From Anderseniella sp. (GTDB lineage: Bacteria; Pseudomonadota; Alphaproteobacteria; Rhizobiales; Aestuariivirgaceae): a DNA stretch of 64,000 nt. The translations under genes were made by a program, and so were the position numbers. Positions 56,133 through 64,000 of the stretch are shown piece by piece; position 1 is the first letter of the stretch; each line of letters opens with the position of its first letter. Under the pieces are notes generated by a model, which was given only the letters and a program-made list of their open reading frames with translations, was not told where the DNA came from and searched no databases. The stretch spans positions 55,728-119,727 of the forward strand of contig DAOUPT010000004.1 of the NCBI GenBank assembly GCA_030626025.1. The letters run 5' to 3'.

Positions 56133-57326
56133 ATGGTGCGCCAAAAGTTCCTTTTTACCAGTGAGTCTGTTTCAGAGGGCCATCCTGACAAAGTTTGCGA
56201 CCGTATTTCTGATGAAATCGTTGACCTGTTTTACCGGCAAGCTGAAATAGATGGCCTGGATGCTGCTCAGATTAGAGCAGCGTGTGAAACATTGACGACA
56301 ACCAACAAGGTTGTGGTAGCCGGTGAATATCGTGCTTCTGCGTCAATTACCAAAGACAAAATCGAAGAAACCATTCGCCGGGCAATCAAGAGCATTGGCT
56401 ATGAGCAGGACGGTTTCCATTGGAAAAAAGCCGACGTCGAAATCCTTTTGCACGAACAATCGGTTGATATCGCCCAGGGTGTTGATGCTTCGGGCAACAA
56501 GGATGAGGGTGCCGGCGACCAGGGCATTATGTTTGGTTATGCCTGCCACGAAACACCTGATCTGATGCCGGCACCGGTTTATTACTCACACAAAATTCTC
56601 CAACGGCTTGCCGAGGTCCGTCATTCAGGCGAACAACCGGCGCTGGGTCCTGACTCAAAAAGTCAAATCACTGTACGCTATGAAGACGGCAAACCAGTTG
56701 GCATTGCCGAAGTTGTGGTTTCTCACCAGCATATTGATGAAAGCCTGACTTCAGCTGACATGCATGACATTATCACCCCTTATGTGCGCGAAGTTGTACC
56801 GGCTGGCTGGATTTCAGATGATACAGTCTGGCACATCAACCCGACCGGCAAATTCTTTATTGGCGGACCTGATGGTGACTGCGGGCTTACCGGTCGCAAA
56901 ATTATTGTTGATACCTATGGCGGTGCAGCACCGCATGGCGGCGGTGCTTTTTCTGGCAAAGACCCGACCAAGGTTGATCGCTCTGCTGCCTATGTATCAC
57001 GCTATCTGGCAAAAAATATTATTGCGGCTGATCTTGCTGATCGCTGCACCATTCAACTGTCTTATGCTATTGGCGTGGCCAGACCACTTTCCATAAATGT
57101 TAATCTGCACGACACGGGCAAGGTAGGTGAAGAAAACCTTGAAGAAGTTATCGGCAATATAATGGATCTGCGACCACGCGGTATTCGCGACCACCTGCAA
57201 CTGAATCGGCCAATCTATGCGCGCACAGCCGCCTATGGTCACTTTGGCCGCACGCCAGATGATGAAGGTGGTTTTTCGTGGGAAAAACTTGATCTGGTCG
57301 ATGCCATCAAGAAAGCCGTTTCCTAA
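56133..57326 (+). CDS. metK: S-adenosylmethionine synthetase
   Basis: 397 residues. [22 protein letters not shown] at the N-terminus and the hexapeptide-like [12 protein letters not shown], then [19 protein letters not shown] at the active site. It makes SAM from methionine and ATP. GGAG lies 10 nt before the ATG in a structured leader. trmB follows 12 bp later. Confidence 0.97.
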   Translation: MVRQKFLFTSESVSEGHPDKVCDRISDEIVDLFYRQAEIDGLDAAQIRAACETLTTTNKVVVAGEYRASASITKDKIEETIRRAIKSIGYEQDGFHWKKADVEILLHEQSVDIAQGVDASGNKDEGAGDQGIMFGYACHETPDLMPAPVYYSHKILQRLAEVRHSGEQPALGPDSKSQITVRYEDGKPVGIAEVVVSHQHIDESLTSADMHDIITPYVREVVPAGWISDDTVWHINPTGKFFIGGPDGDCGLTGRKIIVDTYGGAAPHGGGAFSGKDPTKVDRSAAYVSRYLAKNIIAADLADRCTIQLSYAIGVARPLSINVNLHDTGKVGEENLEEVIGNIMDLRPRGIRDHLQLNRPIYARTAAYGHFGRTPDDEGGFSWEKLDLVDAIKKAVS

Positions 57327-57338
57327 AAGGCATGATTT

Positions 57339-58016
57339 ATGACTTTAGGTGAAAACAAAACTCAGCCTGATTTCAAGTTCTATGGACGCATTAAAGGTGT
57401 GCGGCTTAGTGATCGTCAATCAAATCTAGTTGACAAGCTATTGCCGCAGCTGCGCCTTGACCTGAACCAGCCGTTACCTGTCGGACATGGCGATGTCTGG
57501 CTGGAAATAGGCTTTGGCGGCGGCGAGCATCTGGCCTCACAGGCAATTAACAACCCTGAGACTGCCTTCATCGGTGCTGAGCCCTTTGTTAACGGGGTGG
57601 CAAAGCTGCTGGTTGCTGTTGAGGAAAACAATATCAGCAATTTGCGCATCCATGACGGTGATGTGCGGGTTTTGCTGCCGAAAATCCCTGACAGCAGCCT
57701 GTCACGGCTGTTTTTGCTGTACCCTGACCCCTGGCACAAGACGCGCCATCGCAAACGGCGGATGGTCAACGATGAAACAATTACGCATTTTCACCGGATG
57801 CTGAAACCGGGCGGTGTGTTTCGCTTTGCCAGTGATATTGAAGACTATGTTGACTGGACAGTCTCGGTGATCAAAAAGCATGGCGGGTTTGATTTTACCG
57901 GTAAATCTGTCCAGGACTGGCGCCAAGCGCCCGATGACTGGCACCGCACCCGCTATGAAGCTAAAGCCATTCGTGAGGGCCGCGTCCCGTCCTATATAAC
58001 CTTCAAACGCAAGTAG
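57339..58016 (+). CDS. trmB: tRNA (guanine-N7-)-methyltransferase TrmB
   Basis: 225 residues. SAM-binding LEIGFGGGEHL, the PDPWHKTRHRKRRM motif and DWHRTRYEAKAIREG near the C-terminus are all typical. It makes m7G46 in tRNA with SAM from the preceding metK. Likely the last gene of that transcript. Confidence 0.96.
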   Translation: MTLGENKTQPDFKFYGRIKGVRLSDRQSNLVDKLLPQLRLDLNQPLPVGHGDVWLEIGFGGGEHLASQAINNPETAFIGAEPFVNGVAKLLVAVEENNISNLRIHDGDVRVLLPKIPDSSLSRLFLLYPDPWHKTRHRKRRMVNDETITHFHRMLKPGGVFRFASDIEDYVDWTVSVIKKHGGFDFTGKSVQDWRQAPDDWHRTRYEAKAIREGRVPSYITFKRK

Positions 58017-58052
58017 GGGCCCAGTTAGGTGTAATGGCAAACTTTGAGGCTC

Positions 58053-58080
58053 TTGCACAACTTGCCAGAAGGTGTATATA
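58053..58080 (+). promoter_or_regulatory. Promoter of the rimP-nusA-infB operon
   Basis: TTGCAC (58053-58058), a 16-bp spacer and TATATA (58075-58080). It lies between the trmB stop and the leader structures, giving a leader of about 105 nt. Confidence 0.55.
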
Positions 58081-58103
58081 GAGGGGGAATTTTTCATTCT
58101 CAT

Positions 58104-58168
58104 AAATCTGAAATTTCAGATTGCCACAAGGCAGATTTGAGAGTGGGTCCACCGGGCCCGCTTTTTTT
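58104..58168 (+). terminator. Attenuator-like leader with terminator before rimP
   Basis: AATCTGAAATTTCAGATT (58105-58122) is a perfect 18-bp palindrome; next is TGCC-ACAA-GGCA; then GTGGGTCC-ACC-GGGCCCGC (58143-58161, 8-bp stem with G-U pairs) and seven T. A competing pairing, AAATCTG (58104-58110) with CAGATTT (58132-58138), would replace the first hairpins. The terminator is promoter-proximal, so rimP-nusA expression needs readthrough. NusA itself may control this, as in other bacteria (inference). Confidence 0.65.
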
Positions 58169-58193
58169 GTGTTTGTAATCAGGGATCAAAACT

Positions 58194-58784
58194 TTGGTGG
58201 AAACCAGCGACATTGACATGGAGAGACGTCTGGTTCGTGAAAACGGACCGGCATTAACAATTGCCAAAATCGCCGAGCCGGTGCTCGTTGATCTGGGCTT
58301 TCGGTTGGTGCGGGTTCGGGTTTCGGGCCAGGGCAACAGCGAGTTGCAGATTATTGCCGAGCGCCCTGATGGTACATTGTCGATTGATGATTGCGTGGCA
58401 ATCACCCGGGCTTTGTCGCCGGTACTTGATGTGGAAGACCCGATTGCCGGAAAATACCGTCTCGAAGTGTCATCACCGGGCATTGACCGGCCGCTGGTAC
58501 GGCCTTGCGATTTTGAAAGTCAGGCCGGTTATGTAGCCAAAATCGAATTGCGGGAACCGCTGGCAGGACGCCGCCGGTTCAAGGGCAAACTGGAAGGTTT
58601 TCAGGACGGCGAGGTCAGAATTTTCGTCAAGCCTGACGACGGTTCAGAACAAGATGTGCTGATCGGGTTGGCTTTTGACCTGATCAATGATGCCAAGCTG
58701 TTGATGACTGACGATTTATTTGACAAAAGCCGCAAGGCGGCAAAAAAAGGCGCGCCATCTGATGGCAGCGAACTTGATGAGTAA
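58194..58784 (+). CDS. rimP: Ribosome maturation factor RimP
   Basis: 196 residues. N-terminal RimP domain with the LGFRLVRVRVSGQG and TIDDCVAITRALSPVLD-like SIDDCVAITR segments, then YRLEVSSPGIDRPL. It helps 30S maturation. The start may be TTG 58194 (AGGG 9 nt before), GTG 58197 or ATG 58218. It is followed by nusA. Confidence 0.93.
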   Translation: MVETSDIDMERRLVRENGPALTIAKIAEPVLVDLGFRLVRVRVSGQGNSELQIIAERPDGTLSIDDCVAITRALSPVLDVEDPIAGKYRLEVSSPGIDRPLVRPCDFESQAGYVAKIELREPLAGRRRFKGKLEGFQDGEVRIFVKPDDGSEQDVLIGLAFDLINDAKLLMTDDLFDKSRKAAKKGAPSDGSELDE

Positions 58785-58830
58785 TCTTGAATTAAAACAA
58801 AACTTAAAGTGACGAAGATGGAGAGTAGAA

Positions 58831-60462
58831 ATGTCTGATATGGCTGTAAGTGCAAACAGGCTTGAACTGTTGCAAATTGCTGAAGCAGTTGCCCGCGAAA
58901 AATCCATTGACAAAGGCCTGGTATTGGCAGCGATGGAGGACGCCATTCAACGCGCCGCCCGTTCGCGCTATGGTCAGGAAAATGATATCAGGGCGCAAAT
59001 CAATCCACAAACCGGCGAAATCAGCCTGCGGCGGATGCTCGAAGTTGTCGAAAAAATCGAAAATGAAGCAACTGAAATTCTTCTGACCGAAGCTGAAGGT
59101 ATTAACAGCGAAGCCAAAGTTGGTGATTCAATCTCTGAACCATTGCCGCCGATTGATTTTGGACGCATCGCTGCCCAAAACGCCAAACAGGTTATTGTTC
59201 AAAAAGTCCGCGATGCTGAGCGCGAGCGCCAATATGCCGAATTTAAAGACCGGGTTGGCGAAGTCGTCAACGGTGTGGTCAAACGGGCCGAGTATGGCAA
59301 TGTTATTGTTGACCTTGGCCGTGGTGAAGGCATTGTCCGCCGTGATGAAGGCCTGCCGCGGGAAAATTTCCGCACCGGTGATCGCATTCGCGCCTATATT
59401 TATGATGTCCGTGAAGAAACCCGCGGCCCGCAGATTTTCCTTTCCCGAGCCCGACCTGAATTTATGAAAAAGCTGTTTGGTCAGGAAGTACCGGAAATTT
59501 ATGATGGTATTGTTGAAGTTGTTTCGGTTGCACGCGATCCTGGCAGCCGGGCTAAAATTTCAGTGATTTCAAAAGATTCGTCGGTTGATCCCGTTGGTGC
59601 CTGTGTCGGTATGCGCGGTAGCCGGGTTCAGGCTGTTGTTAACGAGCTGCAGGGTGAAAAAATCGATATCATTCCATGGACAGATGATGCAGCCAGTTTC
59701 ATTGTTAATGCACTGGCACCGGCAGAAGTCTCCAAAGTGGTGCTCGATGAAGAAAGCCAGCGGATTGAAGTTGTGGTTCCTGACGAGCAATTGTCTCTGG
59801 CTATCGGCCGTCGCGGCCAAAACGTCAGACTGGCATCGCAACTGACCGGTTGGGATATTGATATCATGACCGAAGCAGATGAATCTGAACGGCGTCAGAA
59901 AGAGTTTGCTGCCCGTACCGAACGGTTCATGAAGGCCCTTGATGTGGATGAAATGCTGGCGCAATTGCTGGCTTCAGAAGGCTTTGAGCTGGTCGAAGAA
60001 GTTGCTTACGTCGACCCGCATGAGATTGCCGTTATCGAAGGCCTTGATGAAGACACAGCGCAAGAGCTTCAAACCCGGGCCCGCGAATATCTCGACCGCA
60101 TTGCCGCCGAGATGGACGAAAAGCGCAAAGCTCTCGGGGTTGAAGACGAGTTACTTGAAATTGATGGCATGACCAACGAAATGCTGGTTGCCCTTGGTGA
60201 AGATAACACCCGTACCGTAGAAGATTTCGCCGGTTGTGCAACAGATGATCTGATTGGCTGGAGCGAGCGGGTTGATGGTGAAGTCAAGCAGCACGCCGGT
60301 GCCTTCAGCAACATAAAAATTTCATCGGTCGAAGCCGAGATGATGATTATGGCAGCGCGGATTAAAGCTGGCTGGATTGAAGCTGAGGTCGAGGAAGAGG
60401 CCACAGAAGAAGGACAAGAAGGAACTGAAACAGAACAACCAGCCACAGAAGGAGAAGCCTGA
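58831..60462 (+). CDS. nusA: Transcription termination/antitermination protein NusA
   Basis: 543 residues: NTD ([17 protein letters not shown]), S1 domain ([21 protein letters not shown]), two KH domains ([28 protein letters not shown]) and two helix-hairpin-helix repeats towards the acidic C-terminus. It binds RNA polymerase and controls pausing and termination. GGAGAG precedes the ATG. It lies downstream of the leader attenuator that it may govern. Confidence 0.97.
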   Translation: MSDMAVSANRLELLQIAEAVAREKSIDKGLVLAAMEDAIQRAARSRYGQENDIRAQINPQTGEISLRRMLEVVEKIENEATEILLTEAEGINSEAKVGDSISEPLPPIDFGRIAAQNAKQVIVQKVRDAERERQYAEFKDRVGEVVNGVVKRAEYGNVIVDLGRGEGIVRRDEGLPRENFRTGDRIRAYIYDVREETRGPQIFLSRARPEFMKKLFGQEVPEIYDGIVEVVSVARDPGSRAKISVISKDSSVDPVGACVGMRGSRVQAVVNELQGEKIDIIPWTDDAASFIVNALAPAEVSKVVLDEESQRIEVVVPDEQLSLAIGRRGQNVRLASQLTGWDIDIMTEADESERRQKEFAARTERFMKALDVDEMLAQLLASEGFELVEEVAYVDPHEIAVIEGLDEDTAQELQTRAREYLDRIAAEMDEKRKALGVEDELLEIDGMTNEMLVALGEDNTRTVEDFAGCATDDLIGWSERVDGEVKQHAGAFSNIKISSVEAEMMIMAARIKAGWIEAEVEEEATEEGQEGTETEQPATEGEA

Positions 60463-60485
60463 GACCAACAGGCAGGGCGAACGAA

Positions 60486-61070
60486 ATGGAGCGCAGATGT
60501 ATTGTAAAACGGCAATCAACCGACAGGGATAACCTGCTGCGTTTTGTTCTGGGTCCAGGTGGCGATAACAATGAAAACAGTATCGTTGTTCCTGACTTGA
60601 AAGAAAAACTTCCCGGACGGGGTGTCTGGGTGACATGCAGCAGATCATCGGTGGAAGAAGCGATTAACAAAAAGCTTTTTTCACGAGCTTTCAAAGCAAA
60701 GTGCACGGTGCCTGATGATTTGCCCGACATGATTGACAGTTTGCTGGAAAAAAAATGTTTGAACGCCCTGTCTTTTGCAAAAAAGGCCGGGCATGTGATT
60801 ACAGGGTTTGACAAGGTGAATTCTGCAATGTCAAAAAACACGCTGGACTTGCTGATTGAAGCAATAGACGGGGCCGAAGGCGGTCAAATAAAGCTGGAAA
60901 AAAAATTTAAAGCCATTTTTACAGAAGGCAAAGTCATCAAACTTTTCACTTCTGGACAAATGGACATGGCATTTGGCAGTACAAATGTGATACATGCTGC
61001 TATAACACACGGAAACATGACCCGAAACGTCCTTGCCGCGGTAGAACAATTGGCTAATTACCGCGGTTAA
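60486..61070 (+). CDS. YlxR/DUF448 RNA-binding protein fused to L7Ae-like domain
   Basis: 194 residues. N-terminal YlxR domain ([37 protein letters not shown]) and C-terminal L7Ae/YlxQ-like part ([35 protein letters not shown]). It is a nucleic-acid-binding protein encoded between nusA and infB, as in many bacteria; in alphaproteobacteria the two parts are one gene. Confidence 0.9.
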   Translation: MERRCIVKRQSTDRDNLLRFVLGPGGDNNENSIVVPDLKEKLPGRGVWVTCSRSSVEEAINKKLFSRAFKAKCTVPDDLPDMIDSLLEKKCLNALSFAKKAGHVITGFDKVNSAMSKNTLDLLIEAIDGAEGGQIKLEKKFKAIFTEGKVIKLFTSGQMDMAFGSTNVIHAAITHGNMTRNVLAAVEQLANYRG

Positions 61071-61096
61071 TTGACCGGATTTATATAAAGATCAAC

Positions 61097-63661
61097 ATGA
61101 GCGATACGAACGAAAAAGATACAAAAGAACAGGCAAAGGGCGGACGCACGCTTTCTTTGAGCCGAACAACTGTCGAGCAAAGCAAGGTTCGCCAGAATTT
61201 TTCCCATGGCCGTTCGAAAACAGTCGTGGTCGAAACCAAGCGCAAAAGAATGGTGGGAGCACCAGGGTCAACTCCGGGGGCAACACCCACCATCAAGCCT
61301 AAACCGGTCATCGCCAAACCGGCAAAACCGGCGGCAAAAGCACCGACAGCAAAACCGGCTGAAACGGCACAAAGCCAGTCTAAAGGCGGCCCCAGAGGCG
61401 GCTTGACCAGTGGCGAACAGCTGGCCCGCGAAAAAGCTCTGGCTGAAGCAAAAGTACGCTCAGTACAAGAAGAGGCTGACCGCAAAAGGCAAGCTGAACT
61501 TAATGCCTTGAAAGCGGCTGAAGAGGCTCAGGCGAAATCTGAACGCGAAGCAGAAGAAGCCCGTAAGGCTGAAGAAGCAGCGCGCAAGCAGGCAAAAGAA
61601 CCCAAACACGAGCAACCTGCACCAGCAACGCCTGCTGACCTTGAGGCTGCCAGCCCTAAAGAAGGCGCTGTTACAAGATCGCGCGGCAAACCGAAAAAAG
61701 AAAACAAACCGGCACAACCTGCCCGTCCGACAAAAGGTGCGCCAGAGAGACGGCGTGGCAAACTTACAATTGGCAACGCCCTGTCTGGTGATCGCGAGCG
61801 CAACAGATCTGTTGCGGCATTCAAACGCCGGATGGAGCGCCAGAAAAAACAAGCTGCAGGTATATCTGCGGCTCCACAGGAAAAGCAGTATCGTGAAGTT
61901 ATTATTCCTGAGGTCATTACCATTCAGGAACTGGCCAACAGAATGGCCGAACGGGCGGTTGATATCATCAAATCGCTGATGAAACAGGGTCAGATGCACC
62001 AGATTAATGACATCATTGATTCTGATACAGCCCAGCTGATTGCTGAAGAATTTGGCCACACGGTAAAACGGGTTTCTGAATCTGACGTTGAAGAAGGCAT
62101 TATGGGTGACGAAGACGATGAAGCCGATATGGTGCCACGTCCGCCTATTGTTACCGTGATGGGTCACGTTGACCATGGTAAGACTTCGCTGCTTGATGCC
62201 CTGCGCAAGGAAAATGTTGTTGCTGGAGAAGCTGGCGGTATTACCCAGCATATCGGTGCCTATCAGGTTGAGACTGACAACGGCATTATCACTTTCCTTG
62301 ATACACCGGGCCATGCCGCCTTTACAGCGATGCGGGCCCGTGGCGCGCAGGCAACCGATATTGTCATATTGGTTGTGGCCGCCGATGATGGTGTCATGCC
62401 GCAAACCATTGAAGCGATTAATCACGCCAAAGAAGCCGGTGTTCCGATTATTGTTGCGATCAACAAGATTGATGTGGTTGGCGCAGACCCGACCAGGGTT
62501 CGTACCGATCTGCTATCCCATGAAATCGTGGTGGAAAGCATGAGTGGTGACGTTTTGGAGGTCGAAGTCTCGGCCACCGAAGGTACCAATCTTGACAAAC
62601 TTCTTGATGCCATTCTGCTGCAATCAGAAATTCTCGAAATTAAAGCCAACCCTGATCGACCGGCTGATGGCATGGTGGTTGAGGCACAACTTGATCGCGG
62701 ACGCGGTGCTGTGGCAACCATGTTGGTGCAACGCGGTACGTTGAAAATCGGTAACATCATTGTTGCCGGGCGCGCTTGGGGCAAGGTGCGGGCATTGATT
62801 GATGACAAAGGTAACAACGTCGCTTTTGCCGGGCCATCACAACCAGTTGAGGTATTGGGCCTGAACAGTCCGCCGGAAGCTGGCGACCAATTGGTCGTGG
62901 TTGAATCCGAAGCCCGAGCCAGAGAAATTACTGATTATCGTATTCGCAAAATTCGCGAGGCACGCGGTGCTTCAACATCTGCCATGACACTTGAGCAGAT
63001 GATGAACCAGTTGAAAGAGGCTGATCGCCGCGAGGTTTCAATCCTGTTGAAAGCCGACGTGCAGGGTTCTGCCGAGGCCATTGTTCAGGCACTGGACAAA
63101 CTCTCTACCGATGAAGTTAGAGCCCGGGTCATTCATCATGCCGCTGGTGGTATCAATGAATCTGATATCGAGCTGGCAAAAGCCTCTGATGCGATCATAT
63201 TCGGCTTTAATGTGCGGGCCAATAAGCAGGCCCGTGAACTGGCTACGCAAACCGGCCGCGAAATTCGCTATTACAACATTATCTATGATCTTGTGGATGA
63301 CGTTAAAGCGGCGATGTCAGGTCTGCTCGATCCTACTCTGCGCGAAACATTCCTTGGTAATGCTGAAATTCTTGAGGTCTTTAACGTATCTAAAGTCGGT
63401 AAAGTTGCCGGTTGCCGGGTTACTGAAGGCAAAGTCCAGCGCGGTGCCAAGGTTCGCCTGATCCGTGACAACGTGGTTGTCCATGATGGTGAGCTTTCAA
63501 CCCTCAAACGCTTCAAGGATGAAGTTAAAGAGGTTGTGGGCGGACAAGAATGCGGTATGGCCTTTGAAAATTATCAGGACATGCGCCCAGGCGATGTCAT
63601 TGAGTGCTTTACGGTTGAAGAAATCGAGCGCACCATTGATGATTTACTTGATAAAGACTGA
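61097..63661 (+). CDS. infB: Translation initiation factor IF-2
   Basis: 854 residues. N-terminal lysine/alanine/proline-rich region, IF2-N domain ([18 protein letters not shown]), G domain with [20 protein letters not shown] and NKID, then domains II, III and C-terminal fMet-tRNA-binding domain. It brings initiator tRNA to the 30S subunit. Antisense frames across it are shadows of this low-complexity coding. Confidence 0.97.
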   Translation: MSDTNEKDTKEQAKGGRTLSLSRTTVEQSKVRQNFSHGRSKTVVVETKRKRMVGAPGSTPGATPTIKPKPVIAKPAKPAAKAPTAKPAETAQSQSKGGPRGGLTSGEQLAREKALAEAKVRSVQEEADRKRQAELNALKAAEEAQAKSEREAEEARKAEEAARKQAKEPKHEQPAPATPADLEAASPKEGAVTRSRGKPKKENKPAQPARPTKGAPERRRGKLTIGNALSGDRERNRSVAAFKRRMERQKKQAAGISAAPQEKQYREVIIPEVITIQELANRMAERAVDIIKSLMKQGQMHQINDIIDSDTAQLIAEEFGHTVKRVSESDVEEGIMGDEDDEADMVPRPPIVTVMGHVDHGKTSLLDALRKENVVAGEAGGITQHIGAYQVETDNGIITFLDTPGHAAFTAMRARGAQATDIVILVVAADDGVMPQTIEAINHAKEAGVPIIVAINKIDVVGADPTRVRTDLLSHEIVVESMSGDVLEVEVSATEGTNLDKLLDAILLQSEILEIKANPDRPADGMVVEAQLDRGRGAVATMLVQRGTLKIGNIIVAGRAWGKVRALIDDKGNNVAFAGPSQPVEVLGLNSPPEAGDQLVVVESEARAREITDYRIRKIREARGASTSAMTLEQMMNQLKEADRREVSILLKADVQGSAEAIVQALDKLSTDEVRARVIHHAAGGINESDIELAKASDAIIFGFNVRANKQARELATQTGREIRYYNIIYDLVDDVKAAMSGLLDPTLRETFLGNAEILEVFNVSKVGKVAGCRVTEGKVQRGAKVRLIRDNVVVHDGELSTLKRFKDEVKEVVGGQECGMAFENYQDMRPGDVIECFTVEEIERTIDDLLDKD

Positions 63662-63677
63662 CTGTTAAGAGACGGCT

Positions 63678-64000
63678 ATGAGTAAAACATCTGAACCCAG
63701 TCAGCGTCAGCTGCGCGTTGGCGAGTTGGTGCGACATGCACTGTCGGAAATCTTTGCGCGTGGTGAGACCAATGATCCTGATCTTGAAAAGTCAGGTGTT
63801 ACGGTATTGGAAGTCTCGATGGCGCCCGATCTCAAGCAGGCACGTGCCTATGTCCGACCACTGATTGACGGACATGATGAGCAATTGATGGCGGCGCTGA
63901 AACGCAACAAAAAATACTTGCGCAAACTGTTGTCACCAAAGCTCGGGCTGAAATTCATGCCCAACATCCGCTTTATGCTTGATACGGCTCCTGATCATGC
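63678..64000 (+). CDS. rbfA: Ribosome-binding factor A, N-terminal part (3' end outside window)
   Basis: About 107 residues are visible, in frame to the right edge without a stop. MSKTSEPSQRQLRVGELVRHALSEI fits RbfA, with TVLEVSMAPDLKQARAYVRP and MPNIRFMLDTAPDHA following. It is a cold-shock factor for 30S maturation. It follows infB by 16 bp with AAGAGACGG before the ATG. Confidence 0.92.
   Translation, partial: MSKTSEPSQRQLRVGELVRHALSEIFARGETNDPDLEKSGVTVLEVSMAPDLKQARAYVRPLIDGHDEQLMAALKRNKKYLRKLLSPKLGLKFMPNIRFMLDTAPDH

Noticed and set aside
61460..62425. 321-codon open frame antisense to infB
   Set aside because: A shadow of the infB low-complexity N-terminal region; Phe/Arg/Cys-rich translation without motifs.
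1..64000. CRISPR array, prophage, insertion sequence, rRNA or tRNA genes
   Set aside because: None was seen on either strand: no regularly spaced repeats, transposase or integrase motifs, or RNA gene signatures.

Overview
The window looks like the chromosome of a mid-GC alphaproteobacterium, probably Hyphomicrobiales-like and free-living in water. From about 35.5 kb to the end lies a conserved housekeeping series that I recognise from rhizobial genomes: maeB, mutS-glnD-murJ-trpS, a Nfu scaffold gene, tsaB/rimI, a Fur-family gene, plsC, miaB, phoH-ybeY-corC-lnt, an Xre-type regulator, metK-trmB and rimP-nusA-ylxR-infB-rbfA. The left half carries several TRAP transporters and catabolic cassettes, typical of aquatic alphaproteobacteria that scavenge organic acids, amino acids and polyamines. 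The taxonomic call is inference from gene order and content.

Layout. 0-4.2 kb: tail of engB, a small secreted protein, a degenerate EAL-domain membrane protein, a HAD-IIA phosphatase, a MaoC hydratase and ribF. 4.2-10.5 kb: a BASS-family transporter and a TRAP transporter (dctMQP) next to a D-amino-acid-dehydrogenase-like flavoprotein, with a divergent Asp/Glu-racemase-family gene. 10.5-19.2 kb: a marR gene divergent from a tight eight-gene aromatic-acid operon (fumarylacetoacetase, metallo-beta-lactamase-fold protein, flavin monooxygenase, DUF2783-like protein, VOC protein, TRAP dctPQM, maleylacetoacetate isomerase). This is the lower homogentisate/gentisate route with a dedicated transporter, but no recognisable cupin-type homogentisate dioxygenase is in the window. 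19.2-22.8 kb: a sodium-solute-symporter/hybrid histidine kinase fusion. 22.9-23.4 kb: mscL.

23.4-35.4 kb: an 11-kb minus-strand polyamine block (a glutamine-synthetase-like gene, potFGHI, agmatinase family, class I amidotransferase, second glutamine-synthetase-like gene, class III aminotransferase, PuuB-like oxidase), controlled at its upstream end by a divergent GntR/FCD regulator with a perfect palindromic operator. It joins polyamine import to the gamma-glutamylated and transamination routes of putrescine breakdown.

Non-coding signals: a dispersed palindromic repeat in three copies (312-368, 7117-7170, 7171-7217); a GC-rich multi-hairpin element at 35437-35515; a MarR operator inside a sigma70-type promoter (11030-11057); an attenuator-like leader before rimP-nusA-infB (58104-58168); and a structured metK leader. 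No rRNA, tRNA, CRISPR array, insertion sequence or prophage was seen. No intergenic gap exceeds about 215 bases. All family calls come from reading the sequence by eye, without database searches.
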